Shown here in pieces: positions 1 through 10,544 of a stretch of DNA of 64,000 bases; position 1 is the first letter of the stretch; each line of letters starts with the position of its first letter. A program made the translations under genes and the position numbers. Origin of the DNA: Calvatia gigantea (lineage: Eukaryota; Basidiomycota; Agaricomycetes; Agaricales; Lycoperdaceae). The notes beneath the pieces were generated by a model. That model was not told where the DNA came from and made no database searches. It was given only the letters and a program-made list of their open reading frames with translations. The stretch is from positions 62,001 to 126,000 of the forward strand of contig JACAAK010000007.1 in NCBI GenBank assembly GCA_025093985.1, given 5' to 3'.

Positions 1-324
1 AGCACATGAGCAAAAGTTGGTCAACGACGAAGTGATCCCAATAACAGAAGACCATACACCACCGCGGAAACCTGCACGGGCAAAACGCGTACCATCTTCA
101 TTACCGCCATTGCTGAGGGTATAGATATATCCGTTCCAGTCACTGTCGACATCACGGGTGGTAGAAGCACCAGCAGCGAGGGGACCTTGGGACTCGCCGC
201 TGATGAACAGCTCAATAGAAGATGGACAGTTGTTGACAATGTTGTAGTGCCGCAACGCCACTGCTCCGAAGCCGGAGGAGAGGATAACGGAGATCGCAGT
301 TGCCTGGGCGAGGAAAGAAAACAT
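1..324 (-). CDS. Secreted lectin-like protein, copy 1 (first exon; gene runs off the left edge)
   Basis: Translation starts at the ATG complementary to 322-324 (MFSFLAQATAISVILSS), a hydrophobic signal peptide, followed by the domain start HYNIVNNCPSSIELFISGE and the segment WNGYIYTLSNGGNEDGT. Exon 1 is 58-324, exactly 89 codons as in complete copy 4 (46.7 kb), and ends at a GTATGG donor. The bases 1-57 are intron. Three relatives lie at 33.8-35.1, 42.3-43.6 and 46.7-48.1 kb; copy 4 ends in a ricin-B type beta-trefoil, so a carbohydrate-binding extracellular protein is likely here too. A TATA-like cataaaag lies on this strand at about 361-371. Whether the rest is intact cannot be seen. Confidence 0.7.
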   Translation of the reverse strand, partial: MFSFLAQATAISVILSSGFGAVALRHYNIVNNCPSSIELFISGESQGPLAAGASTTRDVDSDWNGYIYTLSNGGNEDGTRFARAGFRGGVWSSVIGITSSLTNFCSCA

Positions 325-613
325 CTTGGGCTGGGGGGTTAGGTCAATGGGACAAATGACGGGCTTTTATGTCTTCCAGAGAGCAAAGCATCCCCATACA
401 ACCGTTAACATAATTCTATGAACCCTGAAAACCTGAAGAAAGAAGCAGATTTGCGGCGAGCCAAGACCGGCGAGCGGGGTGAGAGGTGTCCGGAAAGGGT
501 TTGATGGGAACGAAAATAGCTGATCAGGGGGTTGTGAGGGAGAACGCTGACTAAGCGTGGTATATTGAGCCAGCGAGGACAGTTGGTTTTGTCCTTGACC
601 TCATCCAACAATC

Positions 614-1692
614 ATGGCTAATATCGAAGGTATGTCTTTTTATTTTCAAAAAAGCAATATATGCACCTTTGCTGACACTCAGTAGCTGACCTCCGCCACA
701 TGACCTCTGCTGGTCATCTTTCGTCCCAACGTTCTCCCCACAGAGGATCTCAATATGCACGTCTTGGCTCTCGTTCTCCCAATTCCATCCCTTCCTCTCC
801 AACCTCTGTGTATGTTTATCATTTTACCCCCTCACTTTTGACTCGCCTAATCACCTTTACCAGTCACTCATCCTCGTCCGCCATTTTTGAGCGAGACATA
901 GAATCCATTGTCCCACCCTCTCCGCCTTTTCTCGCCCATCAAAATCCTCATCGCATCCCAAGGGCCAAGGGCACGGAACAACTCGAGTACTCAGTTCCAT
1001 CTGTTCTCGATAGCGCCGCATCCCTTCTTGCCACTCTTGAGGAATCTGGTGAAACGGTTGACCACGTAGCAATCGTTGCCCCAGCGTCCACCTCTCCAGC
1101 ACTCGATTCCATACTCGCCCGAGGCACAAGCAGTGGATTCGCAAGCCCGATCGGCAGCTTCAGGAGCCGCAGCCCGAGTCCACTCGGACTACGTGTCGCA
1201 ACTGGTCCTGGTCCGATTCCCCGAACAGATTTGTTACTCAACATTCCTTCCGCGAGCATGAGTCCTCAGATCATTTCCGGACCACCCGCGACGTCTTCTA
1301 GCTCTTCACAATCAGCTGTTCCTTCTCCGCCCGGTCAAAGTATATCACCACTGCCACGACGACCCACACCGCAGATCGGGACAAACCCGGTAATTGCGCC
1401 AGTACCTCCACCGGCTATCGTCACGCCAACCTCTGAGTATATCTCCACCACGTCTGCCCTTCCGCAGAGTGGTGAATCCTCGCCTACCACGTCTACCGCA
1501 TGCGAGCATACGACTACACAGGTGGCTGTATCGCCTCCTATCATCCCATCACAATCCTCCCCACCACTACCACAACCATCAGTTTCCACCCAAACCGGAA
1601 CAACTCAACTCCAACAGCCTCTGATCTACATAAATACCCTAACGCGCCACTCGCGAGCCGCCCAAGCGTTCATAAACACACGTTATGGTTGA
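614..1692 (+). CDS. Ser/Pro-rich protein, 5' part of a split gene
   Basis: Exons 614-629, 683-809 and 864-1692 (introns of 53 and 54 nt, GTATGT donors) give 323 codons starting MANIEVADLRHMTSAGHL. The protein is low-complexity and rich in Ser, Pro and Thr, with no transmembrane segment or enzyme motif. It resembles a conserved basidiomycete protein of unknown function, from memory only. The natural C-terminus seems lost: the last part (from TNPVIAPVPPP) is repeated base for base at 3627, where the same frame continues into a further 190 or so codons, whereas here it ends after 24 unrelated codons (LIYINTLTRHS...). I read this as the 5' part of one gene interrupted by a 2,247-bp insertion. Function unknown. 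Confidence 0.7.
1380..1621 (+). repeat. 242-bp exact direct repeat, copy 1
   Basis: Bases 1380-1621 are identical by eye to 3627-3868 (constant offset 2,247, no indel). Both copies lie in the coding frame of the Ser/Pro-rich gene. The repeat flanks the inserted segment 1622-3626. Confidence 0.9.
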
Positions 1693-2735
1693 GAACCTCA
1701 TACCCTTAGCCATGGTTCCTTGTCATGTAATCTCTAAAGAGATTCCGGCGAAGCAGTCAAAGAAGCGTTCAAGAATCTGGAAAAGCGCCAAATGTTTAAT
1801 GCTCACGGCTTCTTCGGGCACTGGGCGGGTCTCGACCGCTAAAATTTGTCAATCGGAGAAGAACCTCATGTCGGAGTCTGAGCATGGCAGCCAACGCATC
1901 AAGTCAATCAATTGATCTGAAAAAAAAGACGTTGATCTTTTTTTGTCAATGCCAGATTTTTATGCTTCGAAAATCTTTTGTTCCTTTTTGGTCAGGAAAC
2001 GATCCTCGACTGCCGGAAGTCCCATTGAGAACCACCACTCGGAACACTTCTCCATTCCCGCGAGTCCTGTGAACACACCCTCTATACCCTCATTTTTCAC
2101 ACGTCATATACAAAATAATACCCACCGCCTTTATTCCGCCCCACATGGGTATGTTACTACCTGACCAATTGGCAGGTGCTGAGAAGGACGGCCACGCGTA
2201 TATTTGGCACCTCATCTTCGGCATAAGGCACGATATATGTTCTTCCTTGCTGCCGCTTGTTTATCCATTCATCTGTGCTCAAAGGATTTGTTATGCACAT
2301 GTTCGAGAAACTGTAGTTTACGTTCTGAGTTCGAAGGCTCATTTCGCCTGTGGGCAAAATTACTGTCGCTTAGTTTGTCCGGGAAAACAACTTCTACTCA
2401 AGGCTTGAGCTGTTTAACCGCTGAAGTTTTCTTCTCAAACTGAGCCGTAAACATGGCGCTCAATCCCCGCTCTGGGGTCTGTTTCCAATCCTTTCGTCAA
2501 CCACTTCCTTGCAACGTCGATCACAAGGGACTGATTTCCCGTGTCGAGGCAATCAAATTGGATCAATCGGATCATCTTCCACGCGCGACAATCAAACAAT
2601 TCAAGGCCGTCCGTCACGTCCAAGTGGATTATCAAGGTACAGATTCGAAGCTACTTACGATTCCAGGAGGCACTATGCGAAGGATAAACTTCATGGTCCA
2701 AATACCAAGGCATTCTCACCTCACATCTTATGAGG
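1693..2735 (+). other. Intergenic stretch inside the 2.2-kb insertion
   Basis: No reading frame here has gene-like composition or a recognisable domain. It is the upstream region of the secreted-protein gene at 2816. Nothing else is supported. Confidence 0.5.
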
Positions 2736-2742
2736 TATAAAA
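2736..2742 (+). promoter_or_regulatory. TATA box of the secreted-protein gene
   Basis: TATAAAA lies about 75 bp upstream of the ATG at 2816, at a usual distance for a strongly expressed fungal gene. Confidence 0.55.
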
Positions 2743-2815
2743 CGGCGGCTTGAGGGTGGTGGTGCTACTCAGGTCAATTTGATCCTTCACCACCAAAACC
2801 TCTTTCGTGTTCACC

Positions 2816-3458
2816 ATGCAGTTTGCCACAAAACTCGTCTCCAGTATTACTCTTGCTGCCGCTATGGCAAACGCACTTGTCTTTCCCCGCCAGGACCCTG
2901 GCACTTATACCCTAAGCTTCACCGGTGAAGAGGCTGCCGTCCAAGGGACAGATTTCATCACTTTTGGCCTCTTCGATACGGCCGATGGTATGACTTCCTC
3001 GCTATTCCGTATATTCCGACACTCATGGTTAGGCAGAATGTAAGACATTCTGCGACTCTGTTTCCACCTGTGGCTTTGCCAACAGTGAGTTTCCTTCTTC
3101 CGCTGGCTACATTTTGATGAACATTCAAAACAAGGCTACCACGACAACAATGGAAAGGTACATGATGCATAAGCCACCTATTTTTCAGCGCGATTTTAAC
3201 ATATTCGTAAAATAGGGAGGCAGCACTCAGCTTACTTGCTCTCTCTATATTGGTTGTCACGGCGAAGAGGACTTGTTAAATACCGGTGGCCAGACACAAC
3301 CTGATGGCTCAGTTAACTTTATCACCGACAGCGATGGCTGGTGTAAAGTAACCGAGCCCGCCGACCCAACGCCAACAGAAACCGTAGACCCTATTCCGAC
3401 TGAGACCGCAGACCCGGAACCCACCGAAACCGGCGACCCAGCTGCCACCGGAGCTTGA
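2816..3458 (+). CDS. Small secreted cysteine-rich protein with a Pro-Thr-Glu tail
   Basis: Four exons (2816-2987, 3037-3084, 3135-3157, 3216-3458; introns 49, 50 and 58 nt) give 161 aa. The ATG at 2816 begins a signal peptide (MQFATKLVSSITLAAAMANA); a GTG upstream is not used. The mature part contains the conserved core DECKTFCDSVSTCGFAN, YHDNNGKGGS, LTCSLYIGCH and GGQTQPDGSVNFITDSDGWC, typical of a family of small secreted proteins common in mushrooms, some reported from fruit bodies. The tail carries a degenerate (D-P-x-P-T-E-T) repeat, probably O-glycosylated. The gene lies inside the insertion that splits the Ser/Pro-rich gene. Molecular function unknown; gene model well supported by splice phases. 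Confidence 0.85.
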
Positions 3459-3615
3459 AGTAACAGGAGCGGGATTTTGTATAAATGTACCTATGCGTCT
3501 CTTCAACGGAGACTAAATGTACTAGGATTATGTCGATTATGTGCTATTTCATAGAGCTGGTCACATTGATCTCATTCCCGTGTGCTCACCCTTCGATCAA
3601 AAGAGCTAACCCTGA

Positions 3616-4443
3616 ATGACCTCCCCGACAAACCCGGTAATTGCGCCAGTACCTCCACCGGCTATCGTCACGCCAACCTCTGAGTATATCTCCACCACGT
3701 CTGCCCTTCCGCAGAGTGGTGAATCCTCGCCTACCACGTCTACCGCATGCGAGCATACGACTACACAGGTGGCTGTATCGCCTCCTATCATCCCATCACA
3801 ATCCTCCCCACCACTACCACAACCATCAGTTTCCACCCAAACCGGAACAACTCAACTCCAACAGCCTCACCCTAATCCGGTTCCGACATCAACCCTCAAC
3901 TCCGCTTCCGTATCAATGACATCACCCACATCCTGGACTTCTACCCTCTCTCACCCCCCCTCCCCGACCAGTGGCCCAGCCAAGCGCCTCTCATTCATGT
4001 CCTACTCCGACCTCCTCTCCTCCACACCCGCTTCCACTCTCCCTTTATCGTCACTTACCACATCGGCTTCGTCGACCGAGCCCCCACCACATATCCCGAG
4101 CGTCAGCGGCCTCAACTTTGCTAGCGCCGCCCAGGCTCAGGGTATCCAACGTAGCCCTGCCATCACCGCTGCCGTCGGAGCCGGAGCCGTCGCAGGGTCG
4201 AGCGTCAGAGGTGGTGGGAGGACGAGCAGTACAGCCACATCCTTACGCGGTTTCGTCATGGGACCTATGGGCGGGCTCACACACCCCCACAAACGAGATA
4301 GTATTGCGATGTTGGATGATGTTGGTGGGGAATGGGAACGTGAGGGTTTGGGTAGAGGGCTAGAGGAACGGTTGGAAGCACTCATTGCTTTGCCGCCCCC
4401 TCAGATTCCTCATCCTCAACCGGTGATTGTTACGAAAACTTAG
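3616..4443 (+). pseudogene. Ser/Pro-rich protein, detached 3' part
   Basis: A 275-codon open frame that begins in the second copy of the 242-bp repeat and continues in the same frame as the 5' part into the likely native C-terminus (AKRLSFMSYSDLLSS ... KRDSIAMLDDVGGEWE ... QPVIVTKT). The ATG at 3616 is fortuitous, just outside the repeat; there is no leader exon. The absence of a normal 5' end and the shared frame make this the displaced 3' half of the gene starting at 614. It could still be expressed from a cryptic promoter. No known domain is visible. Confidence 0.65.
3627..3868 (+). repeat. 242-bp exact direct repeat, copy 2
   Basis: Identical to 1380-1621. The right end joins the sequence coding for the native C-terminus (3869 onward). 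Confidence 0.9.
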
Positions 4444-5015
4444 ATGTGGCACCAAGAGTTATGTAAGATATTTTTCTGAAAAAATATGGTATTTATGGTA
4501 CTTTCGTTCGGCTTTTTCATATTCGAAGCTCTTAATGATCTCCCGTTATGTATACGCGCGGTTCCGTTTTAGTTCGGTATTACAGATTTCTTCTTGGTCG
4601 TTTCTCAGTTTATTTTTGCTTTTTCCCTTTCTTTAACTACTGGCCGGAAAAGACCTCGATATTATTTCTCTTCTTTTCTATTTTCTTCTGAGGTACGAAC
4701 TTGAAATTTTTCTTTTTTTCATGAAAGCATGTTATCGTAATCTTATCGTATCGTATGAAATTGTAGGGGGAGGTTGTTTGAGTGTTAATTTTTAAACGTT
4801 TACCTACCGGTGCCATGCATGTCACGGTTATCGCTCCTCCACCCAAATTATAGGCGAGAAACCTCAGCTGGTCAACCCGCTCGACAATATCAGATTGCAT
4901 TATATATCGAGTCATTTCTCTTGGTCTCTTACATTGTCATCGAGTTAGTCTAATCTTGGGACACCCGCTTGTGATCTCACCATTTTCGTCTCTCCGGCCC
5001 ACCGTCGCATCTTTG
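4444..5015 (+). other. Intergenic, AT-rich downstream region
   Basis: Follows the stop at 4441-4443. It is T-rich and holds no gene I can support. Confidence 0.5.
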
Positions 5016-5785
5016 GCACTGCCATTCTTCACAGAAAAACCAACCATACATCATTACGCGTCACCTCGTTCGTCCACCAGCTCATGCCGCAACGTTTACC
5101 ATACTAGACACCTGTCATTGATACTATCGAAGAAGACCCTACGATCTTAACGAACTTGGGCAGGCGAGGGCAGTTCGAGAAACTCACCCCGAGCCACCTT
5201 CTGTCTTAAAGCTCTGAGGCGAAAACCTAACTAATCTGTTGATTGTGATCGACGAATTGGGTGAATGTCAGGGAGAGATAGAGTAACTGTACCTCATTTA
5301 AATAATCGTCGAAGTCCTCAAACATCCTGATTCACCCCCTTTCCTATGGATGATCTGTAGCCGCCCCGAGCGTCACCCCAAAGAGCTCTTCCAGAACGGT
5401 GATCTTTCCAGTCTCTGTTTGCAACGCGATCTCGATGCTCATGCAGACATTAAAAGACGCCTTATAGATGGGCTCACACACGTTGTGGAATAATACAACG
5501 ACTCGCATGGTCCAATTACCACCCTACCTCTCGCCAATGGGTAAACTCGTCCGCACAGCTTCTGTCATTTTTTTCGATTGCTTCACCTATGCTCGCATCC
5601 ATTGGCGACAGCTGGGTGGCCGGTCCAATTTCTCGAATGCAAATCACCCTAAACATTGTGCATTATAGATGGTACCTCAACAGGTTCTTGCGCCAAAAGT
5701 TTCTTGGCACCGGTTAATAGGCTGTATCTAGGAGTGCTCGGAGCAGTGGAGAGCACCCGATACAATCGCGCTCCGACTCAATAAT
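5016..5785 (+). pseudogene. NACHT NLR relic
   Basis: Decayed fragment of a NACHT gene related to NLR-1 just downstream. Matching pieces in shifting frames include the region of the linker (bases resembling DPRILTDLNKQRQFEKL), the Walker B region (5230-5270, IDELGECQGE-like, so the GLDE motif is damaged), the sensor stretch (FPMDDL/CSRPE-like, 5340-5365) and the tail matching FLAPIDRLYLGVLG near 5700-5780. The P-loop is absent. Several frameshifts and stops break it. It ends abruptly and is joined directly to a hydrophobin remnant at about 5790. Confidence 0.75.
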
Positions 5786-5789
5786 CACT

Positions 5790-5868
5790 GTAATTGATTT
5801 TGATTCCTCACCCATCCGTATTTTTGGCCGGCAAAGTTGTTGTGGTTGGGTGCCGCTATCAGTGTCTG
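5790..5868 (+). pseudogene. Hydrophobin 3'-end relic
   Basis: The sequence from 5826 (ggcaaagttgttgtggttg) matches the last exon of the hydrophobins in this window (NGVVVIGCTAI then stop) with a frame change, and the preceding T-rich bases match their last intron, best seen against the hydrophobin pseudogene at 52.3-52.7 kb. Only this 3' end is recognisable. It lies upstream of NLR-1 as the fuller pseudogene lies upstream of NLR-2. Confidence 0.6.
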
Positions 5869-6105
5869 AAAGCTTGAGGAATATTGGATACATTGAGTCG
5901 TCTCAAACGTAATGTATTGGAGTTTCCTATTCTTGTGGTGACTTATTTCGGCTGCGAAAAATTGGCCTGAATATTTTGCTGGCCTTTCGTTCATCGCAAA
6001 TTGGCCGGCCGGCTGCAAAGCGCTCATGGCTCAAGCTCTAACGAAAGATTCCGAACTACCAGCAGGGACGAATCAATCATCTTTGTGTTTGACTCCCACC
6101 GTTCA

Positions 6106-6480
6106 ATGGCACACCTCAGGTGAGTGGTCTTTTTGACGATGATATATCAAATTTATATGCCGACATATTTTCTTCTGATTTCTTTGCATGGTCATCTACC
6201 CCGTTTAACCTTGGGGTTCCCCATCTCGACACTATCTTGCCCTCTCCCTCCCGTCCTGCCTATGGGCAGCTCTGCCCTTACGCCCTAGTAGGAATCCTTG
6301 GCCACTTCCACCTTCAGTACCACTTCTTTAACCCCCGAGGCTAGATCATTCGAGCGTAATTATTCAGTGACCCACCTCCGATGGATGATCTCCTTGACGA
6401 TGACATGTTCGGAATATACCCCGTGGCGCACTTTCCCCCGACACCTACACTTGGTTATCTGAACATGGACCTCCCCTCCT
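6106..6480 (+). repeat. Duplicated NLR leader segment
   Basis: Two diverged copies (about 6106-6260 and 6365-6480) both resemble the segment at 52,970-53,110 in front of NLR-2, with a shared start of the type ATGxATGAGCTCCTTGGCGAT and the later string CACTTTC.TCCGAC. The copies suggest a tandem duplication of the NLR 5' region. Neither gives a clean open leader into the main frame at 6594. Confidence 0.5.
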
Positions 6481-8486
6481 TGATTCTACCTTCCTTTTTC
6501 CTCCTGTTCAGCCCATGCACAGCTTTGCACATGCGTCGTGCGTCGACCCTTCCACTTTGAAGTGCTGCCCATTCGACAGTGGGTGAAACTCAGGCCCAAC
6601 TTCCTGCGTCGCCCTATCTAGGGCAGGCGGCTACCAGGCGCGTGCCATTGTTGGAACTAAAAGAGCAAGAACGCCTTCTGAGGAGGCGAATCCATCAACT
6701 TGATTACGAGCTCAGATCGTTGGGACATAGTAGCCCCTTTCGGGGACGATTATTGATTTGCGCCGAGCTGCACTCTGCCGAACGACAGCCCCCACCCCGA
6801 TGTCATCCCGGAACACGTGAACGACTTCGGAAGGAAGTCATTAACTGGTTGACGAACGAAGATAGGGAACATGACATGCTGTGGCTATTCGGACCCGCCG
6901 GTGTGGGCAAATCAGCCGTTGCGCAGACTATCGGAGAGCTTGCGGAGGAGCTTGGGATTTTCGGCGCTGCCATCTTCTTTTCAAAAAGCAGGAAAGTCTA
7001 TGATTCACCGTTATTCATAACTTCTCTTGCACACCAACTCGCGTTGCAACATGCTTCATACCAGAGGCTTGTCACTGACGTGGTAGAGAAAGATCCTAGG
7101 ATCTTAACTGATTTGAATAAGCAGAGGCAGTTCGAGAAACTCATCATCGAGCCGTTTGCTGCTCTGAAGCACCAAGGAGAAAGCCTCACCAAGTTGTTGA
7201 TTATCATCGATGGGTTGGATGAATGTCGGGGGGAGACAGAGCAAGTGGACCTCATTAGGTTGATTGCCGAAGCGATCAAAGACCCCGATTCTCCCCCTTT
7301 CCTGTGGATGATCTGTACCCGCCCCGAGCATCATTCCAAGGAGTCCTTCCAGGACGATGGTCTCTCTAGTATCTGCCTACGACTCGACCTCCTACCCTAC
7401 GAGCCTGACGCCGATACAGATATTGAAAGATATCTTGTAGATGGCCTCACACGCATCATGGAACGATGTGACTATCAGCATCATCCGAACACCACGTTGT
7501 CCGTGATCGTGGACTCAGACGTAATCAAGAAACTCATCCGCGCAGCATCTGGCATTTTTGTGATTGCTTCATCCATACTCGCATTTATCGGCGACGGCTG
7601 GATGACCAATCCAGCTTCCCGACTGCAGGTCGTACTCAATGTCATCGATGGATCCCCCACGGATTCTGATGTCGACAATTTCTTAGCACCGATCGATAGG
7701 CTGTACGTTGAAGTGCTAGGAGAAGTGGAGAATGACCAGCGTTCGACCGCACTCCGACTTCTGGGTACATGTGCCATTTCCCCACCAATACCCGCGCTGC
7801 AAGTGGCCAACCTGCTTGATATCACTCAGGAAAAGTTTTACTCTGCCCTTCGGCCCTTACATGCCTTCATTTCCGTACCGCTTCATATATTGGCGAACGA
7901 GGAACCCTTGCACTTCTTCCACGCATCATTCCCTGACTTTCTATCCCACCATGCTCGCTCGAAAGAATACTATCAGGACCCCGAGAGTCTTCGATCTGCA
8001 TTAGCGGAAGCATGTTTCCGCGCCCTCAACTCCAGCGATGTCGTTTATTCACAGGGACTTTCTTGGCTCCCACCCGACCTCACCCAGGATGAGGACGAGG
8101 ATGATATGACACCATCCGCACTTTCAGTGTCATATAACATACTGAGCTTTGCAGCCACTCACATCTGGGATATTTCCACGGAGATACCAAACCCACAGCC
8201 GCAGCTTCTGCTCAAGATGCTGGCCTTTGACTTCAGGCGCCTTCAGCCGTTTGACGAAATCATACCAGTTCAGCCGTTTATTCGCTACGTTCGATCACTT
8301 TACGCATTGGTGAGTAGACATGTCCTATGTATATTGTGTACGTATGCTAACCAGCTGCGTAGGGAGGCGAAGTGCTGGAATTCGCGGATATCATTCGCAT
8401 AGACCCTCTTTTTGACATGGATGAACGGTTGCTTATGAAATGTGGCTCGTTGTCAAGACCACTTGTGCACTTTTTCCTCAAGAGTA

Positions 8487-8697
8487 CAGTAAGGGACAAA
8501 ACCCTTCCAATGATTTTGACTTTTTCATGAAATCTCAAATAACTCAGCAACCAGTAAAGGTATCCACTTCAGAATTTAAATGTAGGTAGTCTTGTATCTT
8601 ATCTACAAATAGGTATAAACAGCATTATGTAATATTAAGTTCCTGTGGTGATATGAATTAATCAACATTATGAGTCCATTGGAAGGGTTTTGTCCCT
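8487..8697 (+). repeat. Left terminal inverted repeat of the mariner element
   Basis: About 211 bp, imperfectly matching the reverse complement of 23072-23282; the outer 60 or so bases are nearly perfect. The outer motif AGGGACAAAACCCTTCCAAT recurs inverted at the inner end (8676-8697). Confidence 0.88.
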
Positions 8698-8725
8698 CTG
8701 TCTGAAACTACACAAAATCAGTTCT

Positions 8726-9224
8726 CTAGTACTTTGTACAGCCCCCTTTGGCCTGTAAAACAGCCTGAACCCTCCTAGGCATACTCTCTATCAAATTCTG
8801 ACACACTGATGCAGGAATTTTGCCCCATTCTATATCCACCCTTTCTCTGAGTTCAGTTATGCTGGAAGGGTAGTTTTCATACTCTTCTAGCCTGTTTTTG
8901 ACATAAGTCCAGAGCTGTTCAATGGGATTAAGGCCTGGGGACTGTGGTGGCCACTCCATAACCTTTAAACCACTGTTTTCAAGCCACATTTTTGCTTTTT
9001 TGCTTGTGTGTTTGGGGTCATTGTCCTGTTGGAAAAGAACTTGCCACTTCTTCTTCCTGTATTTCTTGAGACTTTGGTAAAGTTTGTCATCCAAAATGTG
9101 AACATAAAGGTCACCATCCATGGTACCTTCAATGTGGTGTATATGGCCAGGCCCCTGCCATAGCATGCACCCCCATATCATGCAAGAACCTCCTCCAAAC
9201 TTGACAGTTCCATTCACCAGCCTG
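8726..9224 (-). pseudogene. Mariner transposase, C-terminal half
   Basis: Encodes GTVKFGGGSCMIWGCM, then the second catalytic Asp in QQDNDPKHTSKKA, and WPPQSPGLNPIEQLW with the third acidic residue (E), the DDE signature of Tc1-type transposases (DDE_3 family). It ends at 8726 with a normal stop. Upstream the frame runs into the gypsy LTR at 9225; it continues in the N-terminal half near 22.4 kb. Removing both insertions restores one uninterrupted junction frame here, so the split is due to insertion and not rearrangement. Confidence 0.9.
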
Positions 9225-9533
9225 TGTTACGACCTTAGTCAGTTTAGACCTCAGGTTGCAGCTCTGGCTAAGTCTTGAGGGCGAGTAAGGGAAAGAGAAC
9301 AGAAGGTGGTTAAGCGTACCGAATACAGTAGGATGTATGTACACTTAAATACAGAAAGGAGCATCCAGTTGAATGGATGGAGTAACTACATGAAACGTCC
9401 GGTCAAGGCATGGTAGTTGGTACGAGTCATATCTTTCAGAGAATGCTGGACTAGAATAACCGAAACAGGCATGCAGATAGTTAGGAATGGAGAATGGCAC
9501 GGAACGCATTATGATTGGTAGAAACTCATAACA
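9225..9533 (-). repeat. Gypsy LTR, 3' LTR in element orientation
   Basis: 309 bp, bounded by TG...CA, about 97% identical to 15311-15619. A short purine run (AGGGGG on the minus strand, about 9534-9545) next to it may be the polypurine tract. Confidence 0.95.
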
Positions 9534-9551
9534 ATACCCCCTGATTAGACT

Positions 9552-10544
9552 TCATGCCTCAGGAAGTTTGTCGAACTCTCCATTGACTACGGCAGCGGCG
9601 AGGGCTTTCTTGGTGGCTCCGATGAGGTACTTTCCTTTGTTGGAGCATGCGAAGAAGACGGGCAAGTGGCTGTGGCCATCTTGACGGATAGGGACTGGGA
9701 CTCTGTTGAAGGGGAACTCGGTGACAGTCGAGTTGTCCCAGTAACTCTTGACTATCGCTTTCCAATAATGTTGGTCCTTTTCTTGGCCTGGTAGTACACT
9801 GCGGAATCTTGCTAGTGGGAGAAAAACCGATACGATCTGTGGTGGGGTGATAGTCTTTATGAATCGTCGGAGTGCGTTGACTTCCTCCTTCATTGAGACG
9901 GTAGTTTCTTTGTCCATGGGCGTGTCTGCTCGTTTGGCTGGTGGGGAACGGATGGTGGTGTATAGGTCGGCGAGAGTGATTCCGATGCGTGTAACGAGTT
10001 GATCAATGTCTGGATCTTCTGTGGTTTTGTCGCGTCCTAGTAGGTTCATAGCGACATCTGCGAGTTCTAAAAAGATGTCGGCGATATCGAGGTGGTTGAA
10101 TACCTCTAGAGCGAGGTCAACGCGACTCTGAAGACTGTGGACCCGGTTTTGTTCACTGGGTGTAAGGGTGGATAATTCTAATGCACGGAAGATGGCAGGA
10201 ATATGCTGGCTTGTGGAGGACGATGTGTTGGTGAACCCGGTGTACATGTCTGCAAAGGTGATGCAAGCGGTGGCGAGAGTGATGTGGCGGTTTACCGCGA
10301 GTCGTTTGTTTTGGGCCATGATTGTTTCTACTTCGTCGTTTGTGGCTTTGTTGACATCCTTGAGGAGGGTCTCAAGGAGTCCTTGTGCTGGGGACGGGGT
10401 GGTTGCAAGGTTGTAACAGGTACCTTGGGGTGCAGGTGCGTGGCTATTGCCTGGCTTCGGGAGGGGGACTGAGGAGATCGTGGTCAGGTTGGGGTGGATG
10501 AGGGAGTTGATAGAGATGCGGTTGGCTTGGGAGGATATGTTTGG
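9552..10544 (-). CDS. Extra C-terminal domain of the gypsy polyprotein (unknown function)
   Basis: About 330 codons, open and in the same frame as pol, separated from the chromodomain end (STPRQRY) by a single TAG at about 10545. It begins PNISSQANRISINSL and ends GEFDKLPEA. A Pro-rich linker is followed by a mostly helical region (AVNRHITLATACITFADMY, LSTLTPSEQNRVHSLQSR) and a beta-like end (RVPVPIRQDGHSHLPVFF). No membrane segment is seen, so it is not an envelope gene. It may be a read-through extension of pol, a separate ORF (first ATG at 10319) or captured host sequence. I do not recognise the domain. Confidence 0.6.
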   Translation of the reverse strand, partial: PNISSQANRISINSLIHPNLTTISSVPLPKPGNSHAPAPQGTCYNLATTPSPAQGLLETLLKDVNKATNDEVETIMAQNKRLAVNRHITLATACITFADMYTGFTNTSSSTSQHIPAIFRALELSTLTPSEQNRVHSLQSRVDLALEVFNHLDIADIFLELADVAMNLLGRDKTTEDPDIDQLVTRIGITLADLYTTIRSPPAKRADTPMDKETTVSMKEEVNALRRFIKTITPPQIVSVFLPLARFRSVLPGQEKDQHYWKAIVKSYWDNSTVTEFPFNRVPVPIRQDGHSHLPVFFACSNKGKYLIGATKKALAAAVVNGEFDKLPEA

